The position numbers and the translations under genes are program-made. The notes under the pieces are model-generated. The model saw only the letters and a program-made list of their open reading frames with translations, did not search any database and was not told where the DNA came from. A stretch of DNA of 64,000 bases, taken from Ricordea florida. Lineage: Eukaryota > Cnidaria > Anthozoa > Corallimorpharia > Ricordeidae. Shown in pieces: positions 46,095 to 57,962 of the stretch (its first letter is position 1; the number at the start of each line of letters is the position of its first letter). The stretch lies in contig OX453274.1 in assembly GCA_949710005.1 (NCBI GenBank), forward strand, positions 6,647,174-6,711,173, in the 5' to 3' direction.

Positions 46095-46261
46095 GATATT
46101 GGTAAGATTTCCGCACAGGTCCCTACTTCATTATGCATTCTGTAACTATACTATTTCGTTCTCCGAACACAAGAAATATTTGCACGTGCATTGCACCAGA
46201 CAAGACAGCTTCAGCATGCATAATGAAGTAGGGACCTGTGCGGAAATCTTACCAAGATATT
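46095..46261. mobile_element. Hairpin MITE
   Basis: Left arm ggtaagatttccgcacaggt, then ccctacttcattatgcat; the right arm is the complement. The loop is about 80 bp. It begins just after the last exon of the 44-aa gene. Confidence 0.8.
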
Positions 46262-46799
46262 TTCTTCTGATATATAGCACCACTTTCTATACCTAATGCT
46301 CAAACGCATTTGCAAAAAGCTCTCATTTGCATTTCTTGAAACATAAAGAGAAAAAGAATAAGTTTCTTAGTTTCTTTCTAGTCATAAGTTTTTGTTTGCC
46401 TTGCACGGAGATAGCGAGAGCCTTTGATTCGTAATGTTCATGACAGTTTCAAGAGTCGCCCCAAAGCGACGCCCCAAAGTCGCTGGAAAAACGCATTACA
46501 TTAAATAATTCATTATAATTTCAGCAAGGTTACCGCTTGTGATTTGTTAAGCTCTGATATTTATTTGCAACATCCAAGGGATTCTTCCACGATCTCACCA
46601 GCTCTAATTACAAAAATTACACTCTGAAATTAATGAGAAACTATTCAAAACGTCACCTTGTTTAGTGCGCAATGCTTACAGATTTAGCGCTTCGTTTAGT
46701 AGAATATGCAAATGTTTACTCATTTGATGTCCAAAAAAAAAAAAACGCGCGAGGTGGAAGAATCCCAAGGATTCGTACTCTTAGAAAGTTATCTAATTA

Positions 46800-47610
46800 C
46801 AATGGAATCTTAACTTTCTTACCAGCCAAGTATTGAAATTGAGGAATTGGGCATATCGAATTCCGGTGTAAATTGAGAATGTTACTTGGCAAGGAGACGA
46901 AGGAAGGCTTCTCATCGTCTAGTGGACTTATAAAAATTATGTAACGCTCAAGCTCCGTTTTGTCTACGAGCCAAGTTAAACCACAATTTAGTCTGGAGTA
47001 CTTGAAGGCAAAAACAGCACTTCAGGTAAACGAAACGTTCCAGTTTAAATCGAGGATTTTGCTTGGTAGGCCGACAAAGCAAAGTTTGACGTCGTATCTG
47101 AGCGATGGAAGCTTAAGTTTGTTTGGGAGCCAAGTTAAATCTTAATGTATCCCGGATTGTGGTCCAAAGATCGCAAGCCGGGCATACAAACTCTAGTGTA
47201 AATTGAGAATTTTACTTGGCGAGCAGACAAAGTAAAGCTTGTCACTCTGTAGTAGACTTAAAAATATGAAGTGCAAGCTTCACTTCGTTTTGCGAGTCAA
47301 GTTAAACCTCAATCTATGCTGGATTACTTGAAGTCAACAGAACTTCAAGGAAAAAATTCTCCGGTTTAAATTGGGAATTTATCTTGGTCAGAGGACAAAA
47401 TGGAGCTTGTAATCGCATTGTGGACTTATAAATGTAAAGTGCAAGCTTCGCTTTGTTTGCGAGCCAAGTCAAACCTTAATTCATGCTGGAGTGTTAGCGT
47501 TAACAAAAACTCCATGCAGCGTGAATTGAGACTTTCACTTGACTTGCAGACAAAGCGACGCTTAACATTAGACGGACACAAGTCATGTAAATTAGCTTCT
47601 TTATTCAGAA
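46800..47610. repeat. About 165-bp degenerate tandem repeat
   Basis: The word gagccaagttaaa (with variants) occurs at 46968, 47127, 47294 and 47461, spaced 159-167. Each unit also has a tttacttggc-like block and an agcttcgctttgtt-like block. Divergence between units is high. No conserved reading frame. Confidence 0.8.
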
Positions 47611-47724
47611 AATAATCCACTCTTGTAAACAACTACATAGAAACGCATAAGATGTAAATAAAGAAATGAAAAGAAAATGAGTTGTATTTTAATGAACATC
47701 ACTCTTTAAACTTTAAAAAAAAAA

Positions 47725-47900
47725 CGGCGCATGCGTATCTGGCACGCCGTATATTTTCTAAGTCTTTTGGCGGGAAAATTGCCAACATTTGAACAGGGGT
47801 CACCCTGGAAAATTTAAAAAAAAATTGGCGCATGCGTATTTGGCGCCCTGGTGTTTTTCTAAGTCTTTTGGCGGGAAAATTAGGCCAATTTGAACAGGGA
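47725..47900. promoter_or_regulatory. Two-copy tandem block with NRF1-like and E2F-like sites
   Basis: Two units about 101 bp apart. Each contains ggcgcatgcgta (matching the NRF1 palindrome GCGCATGCGC closely) and cttttggcgggaaaatt (matching the E2F consensus TTTGGCGGGAAA). Further gcatgcg words occur at 47990 and 48015. The combination resembles a cell-cycle promoter. No gene start was identified next to it. Confidence 0.4.
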
Positions 47901-48114
47901 GCTGCTGGAAAGACTTGTTATGCAAATATAGAAAAGAGGCCGCAAGTAGAGAGTGCAAATATTAAACCAGTGCTTGATTAGATATTCGTGCATGCGCAAA
48001 AGGCAAAATTTATTGCGCATGCGTATTGATGACAAATCGAGACTTAAGCGGGAACGCTAGTGCACTGGTTTAACGTCTACAAACTCTGTTCAGGTTCAAC
48101 ACTCTTTATTGGGT

Positions 48115-48410
48115 TCAACAGTGTACATTCTGGTTAGATTTTCTTCTGTTCTTTGGAATGTGTTTCTTGCTTTCACATCTGAAAATACAAAGAAAACAGC
48201 GGTTAAACACTGAATCACTTTCTGCTATTGGTACTCTCCATGGATGGCCTTTGTCTCGCGATTCATTTTTAGTTTAGCGAGCGCGGCAGCTGAAGCAACT
48301 AATTTCTGAATGTTTTGTAGCCGCCTTCACGTATGCCAGCTATCAGTGGTTGATAAAATCGTACCCGTACTAACCTGTAAACGTCTACGACAAGACCTTT
48401 TTGAGGCTAG
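48115..48410 (-). CDS. Terminal exon(s) of a small unrecognised gene
   Basis: An acceptor (tttgtattttcag) opens an exon at 48178 that encodes a basic tail (ESKKHIPKNRRKSNQNVHC) and stops at 48115-48117. AATAAA follows within ten bases (48105-48110). A preceding exon ending at about 48369 with donor gttagt joins in phase 2 and adds PQKGLVVDVY. The start of that exon is not defined. Confidence 0.3.
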
Positions 48411-49611
48411 GTCTAAATCATGCAATTTCGCGCAATTTACTATAAGCTTGAAGATGGCTAAATTTTTTCCAGAGAACTGAGCCGTGGCAGCTTTGTAAAA
48501 TTAGAGCAAATTGAAACCAAATCCAAAGTAATTGCTCTGGCTGATCATTACGCAACCATTCGTACGAACTAATCAGAATTGTCGCCAGCCGTAAGGGCGA
48601 GAAAACGCCTGCAAACTGATCACGACTGGTTTTGAAATTGAGGTGAAACTTTATAGCCAGGCAATCAATCACATATCGTTGCGATGCAACAGCAGCAAGA
48701 TAAGTACAAAATTACTTCGACAGTCAATTGAAAACCATTAAATAACTATTAAAATTGTAAAATGAGACATTAAACAAAATGTACAACCATAATATGCACT
48801 TCAAGAAATCAGTGCACTACCGCGTGTCACTCAGCGATGTACTGTATAGCCCTTCGTGTTCCGTTTGTTATCCGAGAATGACATTATCATCTAATTTGGA
48901 TGACTATAGAGCACTGTGGAATTCAAGTGTCAATGTGAAAACTGTGAATGATAGGTCTTAGCATAAGCCACAGTGCTGACTATAAATTCATGATCATTTC
49001 AAATGCGGGAAACAGTGTTTCAGCACGTGAATTGAAAATATGTCATATGGCCGACGAGTTGGGATAAGATATGAGCGGTTTAATTGAATACAAAAGACTT
49101 GCTTTTCCTTCCAAAACAGATCAACTTTTTCACTTCCTAGTTCAATTAGGAAATTCTCCTTAGTGACTGCAATACACTTTTTGTGCGCTATGAGAGTCTA
49201 CGGTGTGTGATCATCTTGACATCCTGAGTCATTTTCTCGAAGCTCACGATCTGTTTGCTGGATATTGTATTGAAATTGTGTGGAGAAGTTGTGTATAGAT
49301 CACCTCTTAAAATGGAAATGATTTAAAAAGGGAACTGAGAAAAGATGCCAATATCTTAACAATGAGTTTGAAAATATATACTGCAATCCGTTCACAATGA
49401 ATGAAAGTCAATCGAAAAACTAAAAGGATCATGTTGGATGTTTTCACTATGAACATACTGTGCCTCAAATTTCCCTGTGTACCGTGGTATGTTACTTGCT
49501 TAGATGACCGCCATAGAATTCAGGATGAGAGCAACCTACAATTGCACTAGAGAAGAAAAACAAAATTCTTTTAACATCTAATGTTTTTTTTTCTGAATAT
49601 TTCACTTTTAG

Positions 49612-49769
49612 CCCTCTTTAATTTAATGCACATGGGGCTTGAAATAAAATCTGCTCTGCTGCAAACACGAGACTTGGATGAAGATTGCTCTTCAATTTAT
49701 CATGATACTAGCTCTGCTTTGGAATTTATATTGAATATATTTCCTTTACATCCAAAGAAATATACATGA
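49612..49769 (+). CDS. Terminal coding exon of an unrecognised gene (51 aa)
   Basis: A pyrimidine-rich acceptor (gaatatttcacttttag) opens a phase-1 frame to TGA at 49767. The residues are protein-like (HMGLEIKSALLQTRDLDEDC, then SALEFILNIFPLHPKKYT). No upstream exon with a matching phase could be fixed; a possible donor at 49488 has the wrong phase. No family recognised. Confidence 0.35.
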
Positions 49770-50320
49770 GCCACATAAACAGTCAATCTACAGTAAAAGT
49801 TGGAATGAGATCTTACCTTGGATCCCAGATCAGCATGTGAGGAGACAGTGCAGTGCAGTTCAGTACTTGTAACCAAATTTCATACTCCCATAACTAGGAG
49901 ATGAAAACAGTGAAAATTTGGAAGGAATTAATCTCATCAGATGTAATAGGAAAATATTGATGTAAATGTAAATATAAATTCTACTTGCATATAATTAATC
50001 CACTCTAGGGAGGAAGTTAGGAGTAAAACGATCTGTAACTGTATTGAACAGTATTACACTGTGGCACGATGTAATACAATACTAAACAATTTGGTCCTAA
50101 CTTTTTCATCTGTAGTCACGATCAAACCGTGCAGTGTAACCATTCTTTTGAAAGCTAGTGAAAAATCTCTTGTGAAAGCTGAATTATCCGCGGATTTCTA
50201 AACAAAACCTCTTAATGATTTCTAAACAAAACCTCTTAATGAAAAAATATTGGTTTTTAAGCGAACTTTAGTGTAGACTGAGAAATCGAAATCCACTACA
50301 GCTGTTATGTACATGTTGTA

Positions 50321-50479
50321 GGTGAAATTGAATTTCAGGCCAAAATGGATCCAAACTAGTTTAATTTGTTTTTTTCTTCCTTGGTTTCAGATTAGTTTCC
50401 ATAATCTTCCAATAATCTGAAAGAAAGGAAATACTGACAAGTCAAACTAGTTTGGAACCATTTTGACCTGAAATTCACC
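50321..50479. mobile_element. Hairpin MITE
   Basis: Left arm ggtgaaattgaatttcaggc; the right arm is the complement ending gaaattcacc. The second half of each arm carries aaactagttt. Confidence 0.75.
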
Positions 50480-50557
50480 AGTTTTAATATACAACATCAT
50501 GACACATTAAACTTTACTTATCTTAAGGCGGTCGGCACTGTCGCTTCTTCCTCGTCC

Positions 50558-50961
50558 TCAGGCGCCATTCTTGGCTGTTTCAACTGTTTGATGGTGGTAC
50601 TGATTTTGCAGGTCCCTGGATTGAGCCTGATCGACATCAAAAATGGTCTTCTCCTTGGGCTGCCTGTGGACACGATGTTGATAAGAAGTCATCAATTATT
50701 TGCCCAATGTTATCAATCTTTATTTGTAGTTCAGTTATGTTGAGGCTCAGAAGTAACTTACATTAAAGCTGAGGTTACTCTCTGATAAATAAACATTCAT
50801 TGCCTAATATGAATTATATACTTATGTTGAATTCGGTTGGAAATGCTCGGTTAAAAATAGTTAAGAGTTCTCTGAAAGCGATAATACTCGCGTAACATCG
50901 TACCAGCCCCTGGAAATGTACGTACCGCCATTATGCTATAACTGTCTGGCATATCTACCAT
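50558..50961 (-). CDS. 53-aa gene with a 20-nt microexon
   Basis: Coding exons 50926-50961, 50762-50781 and 50558-50663, with donors gtacgt and gtaagt and acceptors tttatttatcag and tcgtgtccacag. Phases 0 and 2 match and give exactly 54 codons. The ATG has a good context (ttcaacATGG). A 5' UTR exon 50962-51060 follows an acceptor (atttctcag), and another possible one ends at 51127 (ctttatag/gtaact). The peptide starts MVDMPDSYSIMARVTSALM and ends polar (DVDQAQSRDLQNQYHHQTVE, then TAKNGA). It has no signal peptide or membrane helix. No family recognised. The coherence of phases over a microexon is the main support. A second frame of the last exon is also open but needs a different start. Confidence 0.5.
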
Positions 50962-51899
50962 GTTGAAGAGGTTCTACTTTTGTAACACAGAACACATTGA
51001 CATGGAAGAGAACTTGTGTGGTGGCGAAAAATTCGGAATCATGAGCGACAAAAATTTTTCCTGAGAAATAAATATCCTTCAGTTGTACGCTACCGAAGAC
51101 ACACATATAAAATGCAATACAGTTACCTATAAAGCAGATATGACAGACGTGAATTTCTGATAAGCTCCGTTCGCTTTAGGGCGCCATTAACGGCCACATG
51201 TTAACCACTTTCATCAAGCAAAACGACCCCAAATCCAAGTTTCGCAAGTAACAAACTTCGTGAAACGGTCTCCGCACAACCTCAGTGACAGGAACGATTT
51301 TTTACTCTGAAACGCTGCTATATTTGTCTGGTACGATAACGACAACAGATTCAGTCGTCTTTCGAAGCCTTCCCTTCCAACCAGGCTAGCACGAAGGTGA
51401 CAAAAAATAAATTGAATAAATTAAATTTGCATAAAATAATTGTATTTGAAGATATTACGAAATAGATTTAAAATATTTTTTCATGTTTAGGGATAAGTGG
51501 GAATTTAAATGCTTGTTGATAAAGAAAGGCAATAAATTCTCATTTAAGCAGCAAGCAATTTTTGGAATGCAAGCAGTTCACTTAGTAAAATGTTTAAGGT
51601 ATTAAGTTGAAGCATGTATTTATTCAAATGTTTATGCTACAGCTAGCCTAGTTTAAGTCATGTCGTTTTATTGCTTAAACGCTGCATTCATTTTTCAGAA
51701 AGCGTACTGAGTTTTAGCATGTAGTAGTATAACTGAACCACTGACTAGTCTGTTTAACCTGTCACTCTCTCAAGGCATAAAGCCTCATCTCCTAAAATAT
51801 CTAAGGTAACCATGGTGACCCCGTAAACAAAGGAGGCAACAAATCTGATCCGTCAAATTTTCGTCCCATCTCAACAATGTCAGCTTTTTCTCAAATATT

Positions 51900-54115
51900 T
51901 GAAAATTGGCATACAAAAAAATTATTTCTTCTACCGTGAAATACGATATTCTCTTCGAATACCAATTTGGATTTCGTAAGAAAAGGTCGACCGCTCAAAC
52001 TATTTCTGAAATCGCCGATGCCTTAAGAAAAGCTGTTGAAAGCAGATCGATACTCATGTGGCATTTTCTCAGATTTCTTTAAAGCTTTCGATACAGCGAA
52101 CCATAAAATCCTTTTTTTAAAAGTTAGGGTCATGGAGTAATATATAGGACTACCATTGGCCTGGTTTGAAAGTTACCTTACTGACAGGAGGTAATACGTT
52201 GCCCTGGGTGATGCGTATACCAAGGCTTCGTATCAAACCATGGTCAACGGAGTACCTCAAGGTAGTTCGTTAGGACCTTATTGTTTTTCGTATATGTTAA
52301 TGACGTTCCTAAGATCTCCTAATAGTTCAGATTTAATCTCACTCAAGATATTTGTCGATGATACTAACGTGTTTGCACCCGACAAAGATTTTAGGAATTC
52401 GGGGCTAATAAAGAAGGTTAAGGAATGGTGTGACGTAAACAATGGTGTGACGTAAACAAGCTTTCGATAAATTTAAAGGAAACGGAGTTTACGATAATTT
52501 ATTTTATGGCTACAATAGTACGCCCGCTCTGATTGGCTGCTAGGCGCGCAAGATTTTCTTGTAATGACCGGGCCTTATGAAAATTGTTTTTCCTTTAATT
52601 TAGACAAAAGTTGTCGCATTTTCAAAGAAACTGTTTTATCTGTCACTTCTGGCTGATGATCGCATGATCATGTGTGTTTCGGTTCAGTGGACATGACCTC
52701 GAACGATTTCTGGCGCGCACAAGCGGATATTGAAAAACCCTTCCGTTTTTCATTTTCCAGTGCTAAAAAGGCCGTTTATTAAATAACTTATTAACCTCGC
52801 CTGTTCGCTTATTACAAGGAAGTCTGAGACCTCGGCCTTGAGTCTCAAAGTCTCTGTCCGAGATTTCCCTGTAATGACCTCACTCTCGGTTAATAAGTAG
52901 TATAAACCCACAAGGAAAAAAGAATATGAACGCTAACATAGATGTAACTAACTTAGATGGTTCTTCCCAATCCTTGGAACGGGAGAACCGTATTAAATGC
53001 ATGGGAGTTATGATTGATAGTTCTTTATCTTGGAAGTACCATATCTCAAGAACTATAGCAGTAATTTCTAAAGCAGGTTGAGCATGTTTGTCGAGAGAAA
53101 GTGCAATAAAGTTGCCCAAAAATATTTGTTACAGAAGTTTTTGTTTTTGCTGGACTGTGCTGGTGACTTCACTAGTTTCTTGGAAATAGCGACTCAATGA
53201 TAGGGAAGAGATCTTCGGGATTTGATAAAGGAAAATTAAGCTGAATTTAGTCTAATATAGCCTAAGGTTCTAAGGTCAACCAAAATAAACAATAGAAATT
53301 GGTCCTAAGCTAAGAAATACTTAATAGACTATGGTTAATGAGAAAAAATGGGTCATTTTGAGTTGGTGTTGAAACGATCGGTGAGGGCAGCTTCGAGTTC
53401 ATCAACCAACTTTTGTTTAAAAATTCAATTGTAAGTTATAACCTAATTAAGAGGAGTTGCCAACCCATTCCAAGTGCGTTAGAGAGACAATGACCTCATT
53501 AGTATTATTTATCACTATATCACCTATTGTAACTCCTCTTGGTCGTCCACGTATGTGTCCAACTTTAAATAGGATTTTCATTCTGTAAAAGCGTGCTGTG
53601 CGAGCCATCACCGATTCCCATTATCGAGCATATTCTGCTCCGTTGTTTGCTAAATTGGGTATCCGTGATATTTTTCAAGTGAACTCATTTCAAATAGCCA
53701 AGTTTATGTTTTACTATCACAATCATTTGTTGCCTTCAATGTTCCTCAACTTGTTTGAGACAAGTAGTGAAATTCATAATTATGGCACCAGAAGGGCTGG
53801 ATGTTACCGCCCTCATTTCTGTCGTACAAACATTAAGCAATTTACAATTCTCTTTCAAGGTCCTATGATTTGGAATTCTCTCCATACTTCAATTACCTGT
53901 TCAGCAAGTTTTGTTACCTTCAAGAAAAAAATGTTAGAATTTTTATTTAAACAATCCTGAATCTGTTATGCCGCACTCACACAGCATCAAATTATATACT
54001 CTTTATATATTATCCTTCGAGGTGGCCTCTCCTATAAGCCTTGTGGTTTCCTGAGGTCTCCTCGCCGCTAACTTAGGTGTATTTAAAGTAACTATTATGT
54101 AAATGGCAAATAAAT
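51900..54115 (+). mobile_element. Broken LINE (non-LTR retrotransposon) with reverse transcriptase
   Basis: 51950-52460 encodes in two or more frames QFGFRKKRSTAQTI, then VNGVPQGSSLGP and KIFVDDTNVFAPD, the RT motifs that include the catalytic DD box. 52905-53150 continues (RIKCMGVMIDSSLSWKYH). 53560-53960 gives the C-terminal part, ending GPMIWNSLHTSI and a stop. The 3' UTR is shared with 26910-27260. Several frameshifts and an insertion of about 400 bp at 52490-52905 make it dead. The FVDD and IWNS arrangement fits the CR1/L2 or Jockey-like groups. Confidence 0.85.
52490..52905. mobile_element. Insertion within the LINE
   Basis: Interrupts the RT-derived sequence. It contains gcccgctctgattggctgct near its left edge and a block (ttttcaaagaaactgtttta) similar to one at 28105-28135. 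Exact ends and target duplication are unclear. Confidence 0.5.
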
Positions 54116-54943
54116 AGATCAGTGTCAATATCGACTCTTAATTAAGGCCCAGATATCGCTTTAAGAATATTAAGACAACAGAAAACGAGAAAGTCAGTGC
54201 TACACAAAAGGACTGTGCAAGGCCTTGCATCCTTGAAGAGAGATTTTATTCCAGAGCACTCAAGCAAATTGATGCTGACTTTGCTCCCTTACTACAGAGA
54301 ATGAACACTGAAGTCCAATGATTTCCTTATTTGAATTCATAGTTATCACTTAGAAGTATTAATAAATCCCAACTTGTGATCGAGTTTGGTTTGATGACAT
54401 ACCTCCAAACTCATGCTAAATAAAATGAAATACTTTTTATTGACTTTTTCTTACCGTTGCCCAATAAATTTAACTTCACTGCTTCAAGCATCTACAGTAC
54501 ATTCTCCCACTTTTACCTAATTGATAACATTCAAACTTTGAAATTGTAGCAGTTCAGAAGGTGGCATCAGGATTGAGAAGGGATGAAAACAAAACACGGT
54601 TCTCAAAACAGCACTCGTTTCATTGAAATTTTGTTTTATTTACTGCGCCATCTTTTCTACATTTCCTATTTATTCGTCTTACTTAATTCAAGGAATACAA
54701 CGAATAAAAACATAGCTATACCCTCAAATCTTAAACTTTTTTAGGTACTGACAATACGTCACAGGTTATTTGACAAAACCTGCTATGAACTTTGGTCACA
54801 CACGTGATCAGCTTGTCCAACGAAAACTCCCACTAGAGAAGCGAAGAGAGGCGCCAAAGCATTTATTCTTGGGAGTTGCCCACTTGAAAACCTACATATA
54901 ATTTCATAGCTTTTAAGATAAAGGTATAACCATTAAAGAACGC

Positions 54944-55057
54944 TTAACTCCCTCGACCCTCAATGATGGCTTCGTCGACCACTGGGAATCTAGGGAAAAC
55001 AATTTCCACCATTTCGTAAACGACCGAGAGAGGCGTGGTATTCTTCCACAGATTTAC
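54944..55057 (-). CDS. Terminal coding exon, unrecognised (37 aa)
   Basis: Acceptor agctgttctgcag-like sequence at 55058 followed by a phase-0 frame of 37 codons (TTPLSVVYEMVEIVFPRFP, then VVDEAIIEGRGS) and TAA. AATAAA lies about 75 bp downstream (near 54870, minus strand). The next upstream exons were not identified. The phase is compatible with the UXS1 exon that ends at 58608, so an alternative 3' end of UXS1 is formally possible but not supported by similarity. Confidence 0.45.
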   Translation of the reverse strand, partial: VNLWKNTTPLSVVYEMVEIVFPRFPVVDEAIIEGRGS

Positions 55058-55254
55058 CTGCAGAACAGCATTAAACTATTGGAACTAAAATATTCAGTCT
55101 CCACTTTAAAATCAAGGTTATTTTTTTTTTGGACGCAGTCTTCGAATTCATCAAATAAATTTCCAGTAAAGCCACTGAGCTTAGTTGGCTTTCCATTTAC
55201 CCGCTGATATCATTGACAGTGGTGCGCGTCAAACAAATCCTTGTCCAGAGTAGA

Positions 55255-55335
55255 TTCATCGGTTCCTTTGATGCTTCACGATCGTGTGATCTCGGATCAC
55301 AAATCCAGATCCGATCATACCAAAGTAGCGCACCC
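55255..55335. mobile_element. Truncated MITE, GGGTGCGTT family
   Basis: The right half only: gatctcggatcacaaatcc, then agcgcaccc and TTA, as in the copies at 2161 and 12753. Confidence 0.65.
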
Positions 55336-55494
55336 TTAGATTCCTGTTAAAAGACTATAACTCAACATATGGCACTTTATTGGATAATTCTAATTCTAAA
55401 CCTCTCTATATCAGACGCCTTCAGAATTTCTTAAGCCCGGTTCAAACATCGAACTTTACATCTAATGAAAATGAGGGAAAACAGTAGATTTTTC

Positions 55495-55890
55495 TCATTA
55501 CCGGAGCCCAGCCAAAGGCTGGCACCGATTATAAAATGCAGACGGTTTCTGTCGTTTTTTCAACGTTACATTGTTAGGGATATATCGCTGGCTCGTTACT
55601 TTTGCTCGCTGGCTCATTGAAGTCTTACCCGCCATTTTGAAAAACACGAGGCATGGAGGACAATCAAGAGAAAGATTAAAGCTTTTTGTTCCCCAACCTT
55701 TACGATGCACTAGTTTATGAGCGAAAATTTAAGAGTGAATATTTGGAGAGACCAAACTTTACGAGCGGTCACTTAAGAGTGAACCTTATCAAAGCTATCT
55801 ACATTGAGTGAACCCTCCATCGTGAGAGGTGCGAGAGGTCAACTATATCTATGCAATCCCGTGTTCCACTGGGCCCCGGTAAGTTCCACG
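55495..55890 (+). mobile_element. Dispersed element, copy 2
   Basis: Inverted relative to 6775-7195. The ORF present in copy 1 is interrupted here after a short start (around 55650), which supports decay of a formerly coding transposon. Confidence 0.65.
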
Positions 55891-55944
55891 TAGTGGTTCT
55901 TGTTAGTATTAGATTCGGCACATGTGAAGTTGGACAACTTACGG

Positions 55945-56045
55945 CCTGCATTCTTCTTCATATTTAGCTGCTAAAATATGGAACTCTCTTCCCGATTTGT
56001 TTAAACATCTACTTTTACGGATTTAAGACATTAGCTTACATTACC
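55945..56045 (+). mobile_element. Small LINE C-terminal fragment
   Basis: A plus-strand frame encodes SYLAAKIWNSLPDLFKH, the motif found near the end of non-LTR reverse-transcriptase ORFs. It is unrelated in detail to the LINE at 51900-54115. Confidence 0.5.
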
Positions 56046-57017
56046 ACTTATATTAGATTACAGTACTACAGTTCAGCACTGTTCAGCAGCTTCTCAGTAA
56101 GCCGAAGAGTGATAATTTTTACCAAAAGCAAGGATCTCACAGTCCCCTTCATAACAACATAAATGTGATAATACCTTATGATGATACCTTAAATAAAATT
56201 CCCTTCTACCAAACCGCGTTGGCACAGACCACATACGGGAGAATGGGACCGATAATCTCGTGACCAGATATCCCTCTAAGGGAGTGAAATCTGGCGCGAG
56301 TAACACCTGGGCACGAGATAATGAGAACGAATTTAATATAGAAAAAAACGCTTTACTGCAACAGGCATGTTACGTGATCAAGTAACTGAAGATTTTAGAA
56401 TTGATGTAAAATGCGAAAGCTAGTACGTACGTCGTCAAAAAGTGTATATTAATAATTTATTTCTCGTATAAACACTAAGTTTCTTGGTTTAAGTCCTTCC
56501 TCCATTCTTTAGTACTCCTTTTTATACTTAAGTATTAAACCGCAATTTTTAAAATGCATTACATATTTTTGCTCGTTTGGGATTGCAAAAAATTGTATCG
56601 CGTCACGAGCGAACCCAGCGATAATTTGAGGAAATCCGAGAATATCTTTTAATTTTGAAACTTTAAGAGCAGATTGCTGTAATAAAGACAACAAGGCCCA
56701 TTTGTAAAGGTAATCATACGGTTTTAAAAAACTCACAAGTACAAATTAATTCCAAATTGAACGAGAAAAGCCGTATGATTACTTATTAATAATATAAACA
56801 TGAAAAAATTCACCTGGAGGAAGTGCCGGAAGATCTCATTGCGGACAGGAAGTAAGCATTTGACGCGGATTTGACACTTTATTTACTGTTTGGCTGATGA
56901 AGATCAACTGATAACGCTACGAACTCAAAGCGGTTCGTTTAAAAATAAAGAATATCATAATCCAGAAAATCGATGTGTAATTTGCACTGGTGTTACACTT
57001 TTTGCACTGGTATTACA

Positions 57018-57050
<33 letters not shown>

Positions 57051-57509
57051 GAGTAATTTTTTCATGTATATTATTAATTCCGTAACGGTGTTGTGCCACA
57101 AACATAAAACGTTAATACTTAACCCTTCCAAGAGTTGAAAAGTGTGTGCAAAAATATTGATCCTATTGATATGAACAATATTACTAATAAAGATGAAACC
57201 TTAATTTGCTTTGGACAATGCGTGGGTATTTGTATTTAGAAGTTATCTGCTCCTAAGCTCTCAGTTTTCCTCAAACTTCGCTTTTGGAAACCTTTTCCCT
57301 TCTCGAAGTTGTAATGTACTCGGACAAATATCCCTGACTTTTTTTTTGCTAGACTTTTAAAGATCATTGATAATGTTTATTTGGGCTAGATTTCCCTATT
57401 ATTCCATACCTATTTATGAATGCTATAGCTGAATCGTTTTTGATAATACACTCCTAAAACCTCTTTTATGATGCATGTGTGAAAGGCAAAGAAAATCAAG
57501 CAACGTAAC
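56046..57509. other. Unannotated, repeat-derived
   Basis: 56200-56330 contains a hairpin around taatctcgtgaccagatatc. 56985-57020 has a duplicated tttgcactggt word. No exon supported. Confidence 0.4.
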
Positions 57510-57720
57510 GTGTTTGGATGTCTGATGAAACACGGCTCATTTTTGCATCGTTTATTTCTCCTTCGAAATCAAATCCTTCGAGAAGCGATATAACACTCGA
57601 TACATGTTTCATCAGATGTCAAACCTCTCGAATTTCGCCAAAAATACTCCTCTGTGCGTCGTATTTGCGGCTCTCTTCTCGCGGTGTTTTCATATGTGAT
57701 GAAACACTCTATCTCGTGTT
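57510..57720. mobile_element. Repeat with gatgaaacac termini
   Basis: tctgatgaaacacgg at the left, and further gtttcatca and gatgaaacact copies inside, give several inverted pairs. Probably a MITE; the ends are not precisely defined. A minus-strand AATAAA at 57551-57556 could serve the UXS1 transcript. Confidence 0.45.
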
Positions 57721-57962
57721 TGATTTCACCGTTATTACTTGAAAACATCGTATTGTTTTCGAAGAACAAAAAAGCGCAGTTACAGAATGCATAGTTAAGT
57801 ATGGGGTGATACGGATATCTAGCCTTCATTTGTAGTAAAAACTTGTCATACACCAAACTGGGAGAAAGGGGGCAACGCAATGGGAACAAAGATTAGTGCA
57901 CTTAGTACAGGAATCGTGCGATTAACCAAAACACTTTTACAATGAGACCCGTAAAGTTAACG

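Noticed and set aside
53598-53960. Stand-alone 120-aa host gene
   Set aside because: It is the C-terminal part of a LINE ORF; its 3' flank is repeated at 26910-27260.
56094-56306. 70-aa minus-strand ORF as the upstream exon of 54944-55057
   Set aside because: A donor at 56172 gives the right phase, but the segment overlaps a hairpin repeat and another frame is equally open. Not joined.
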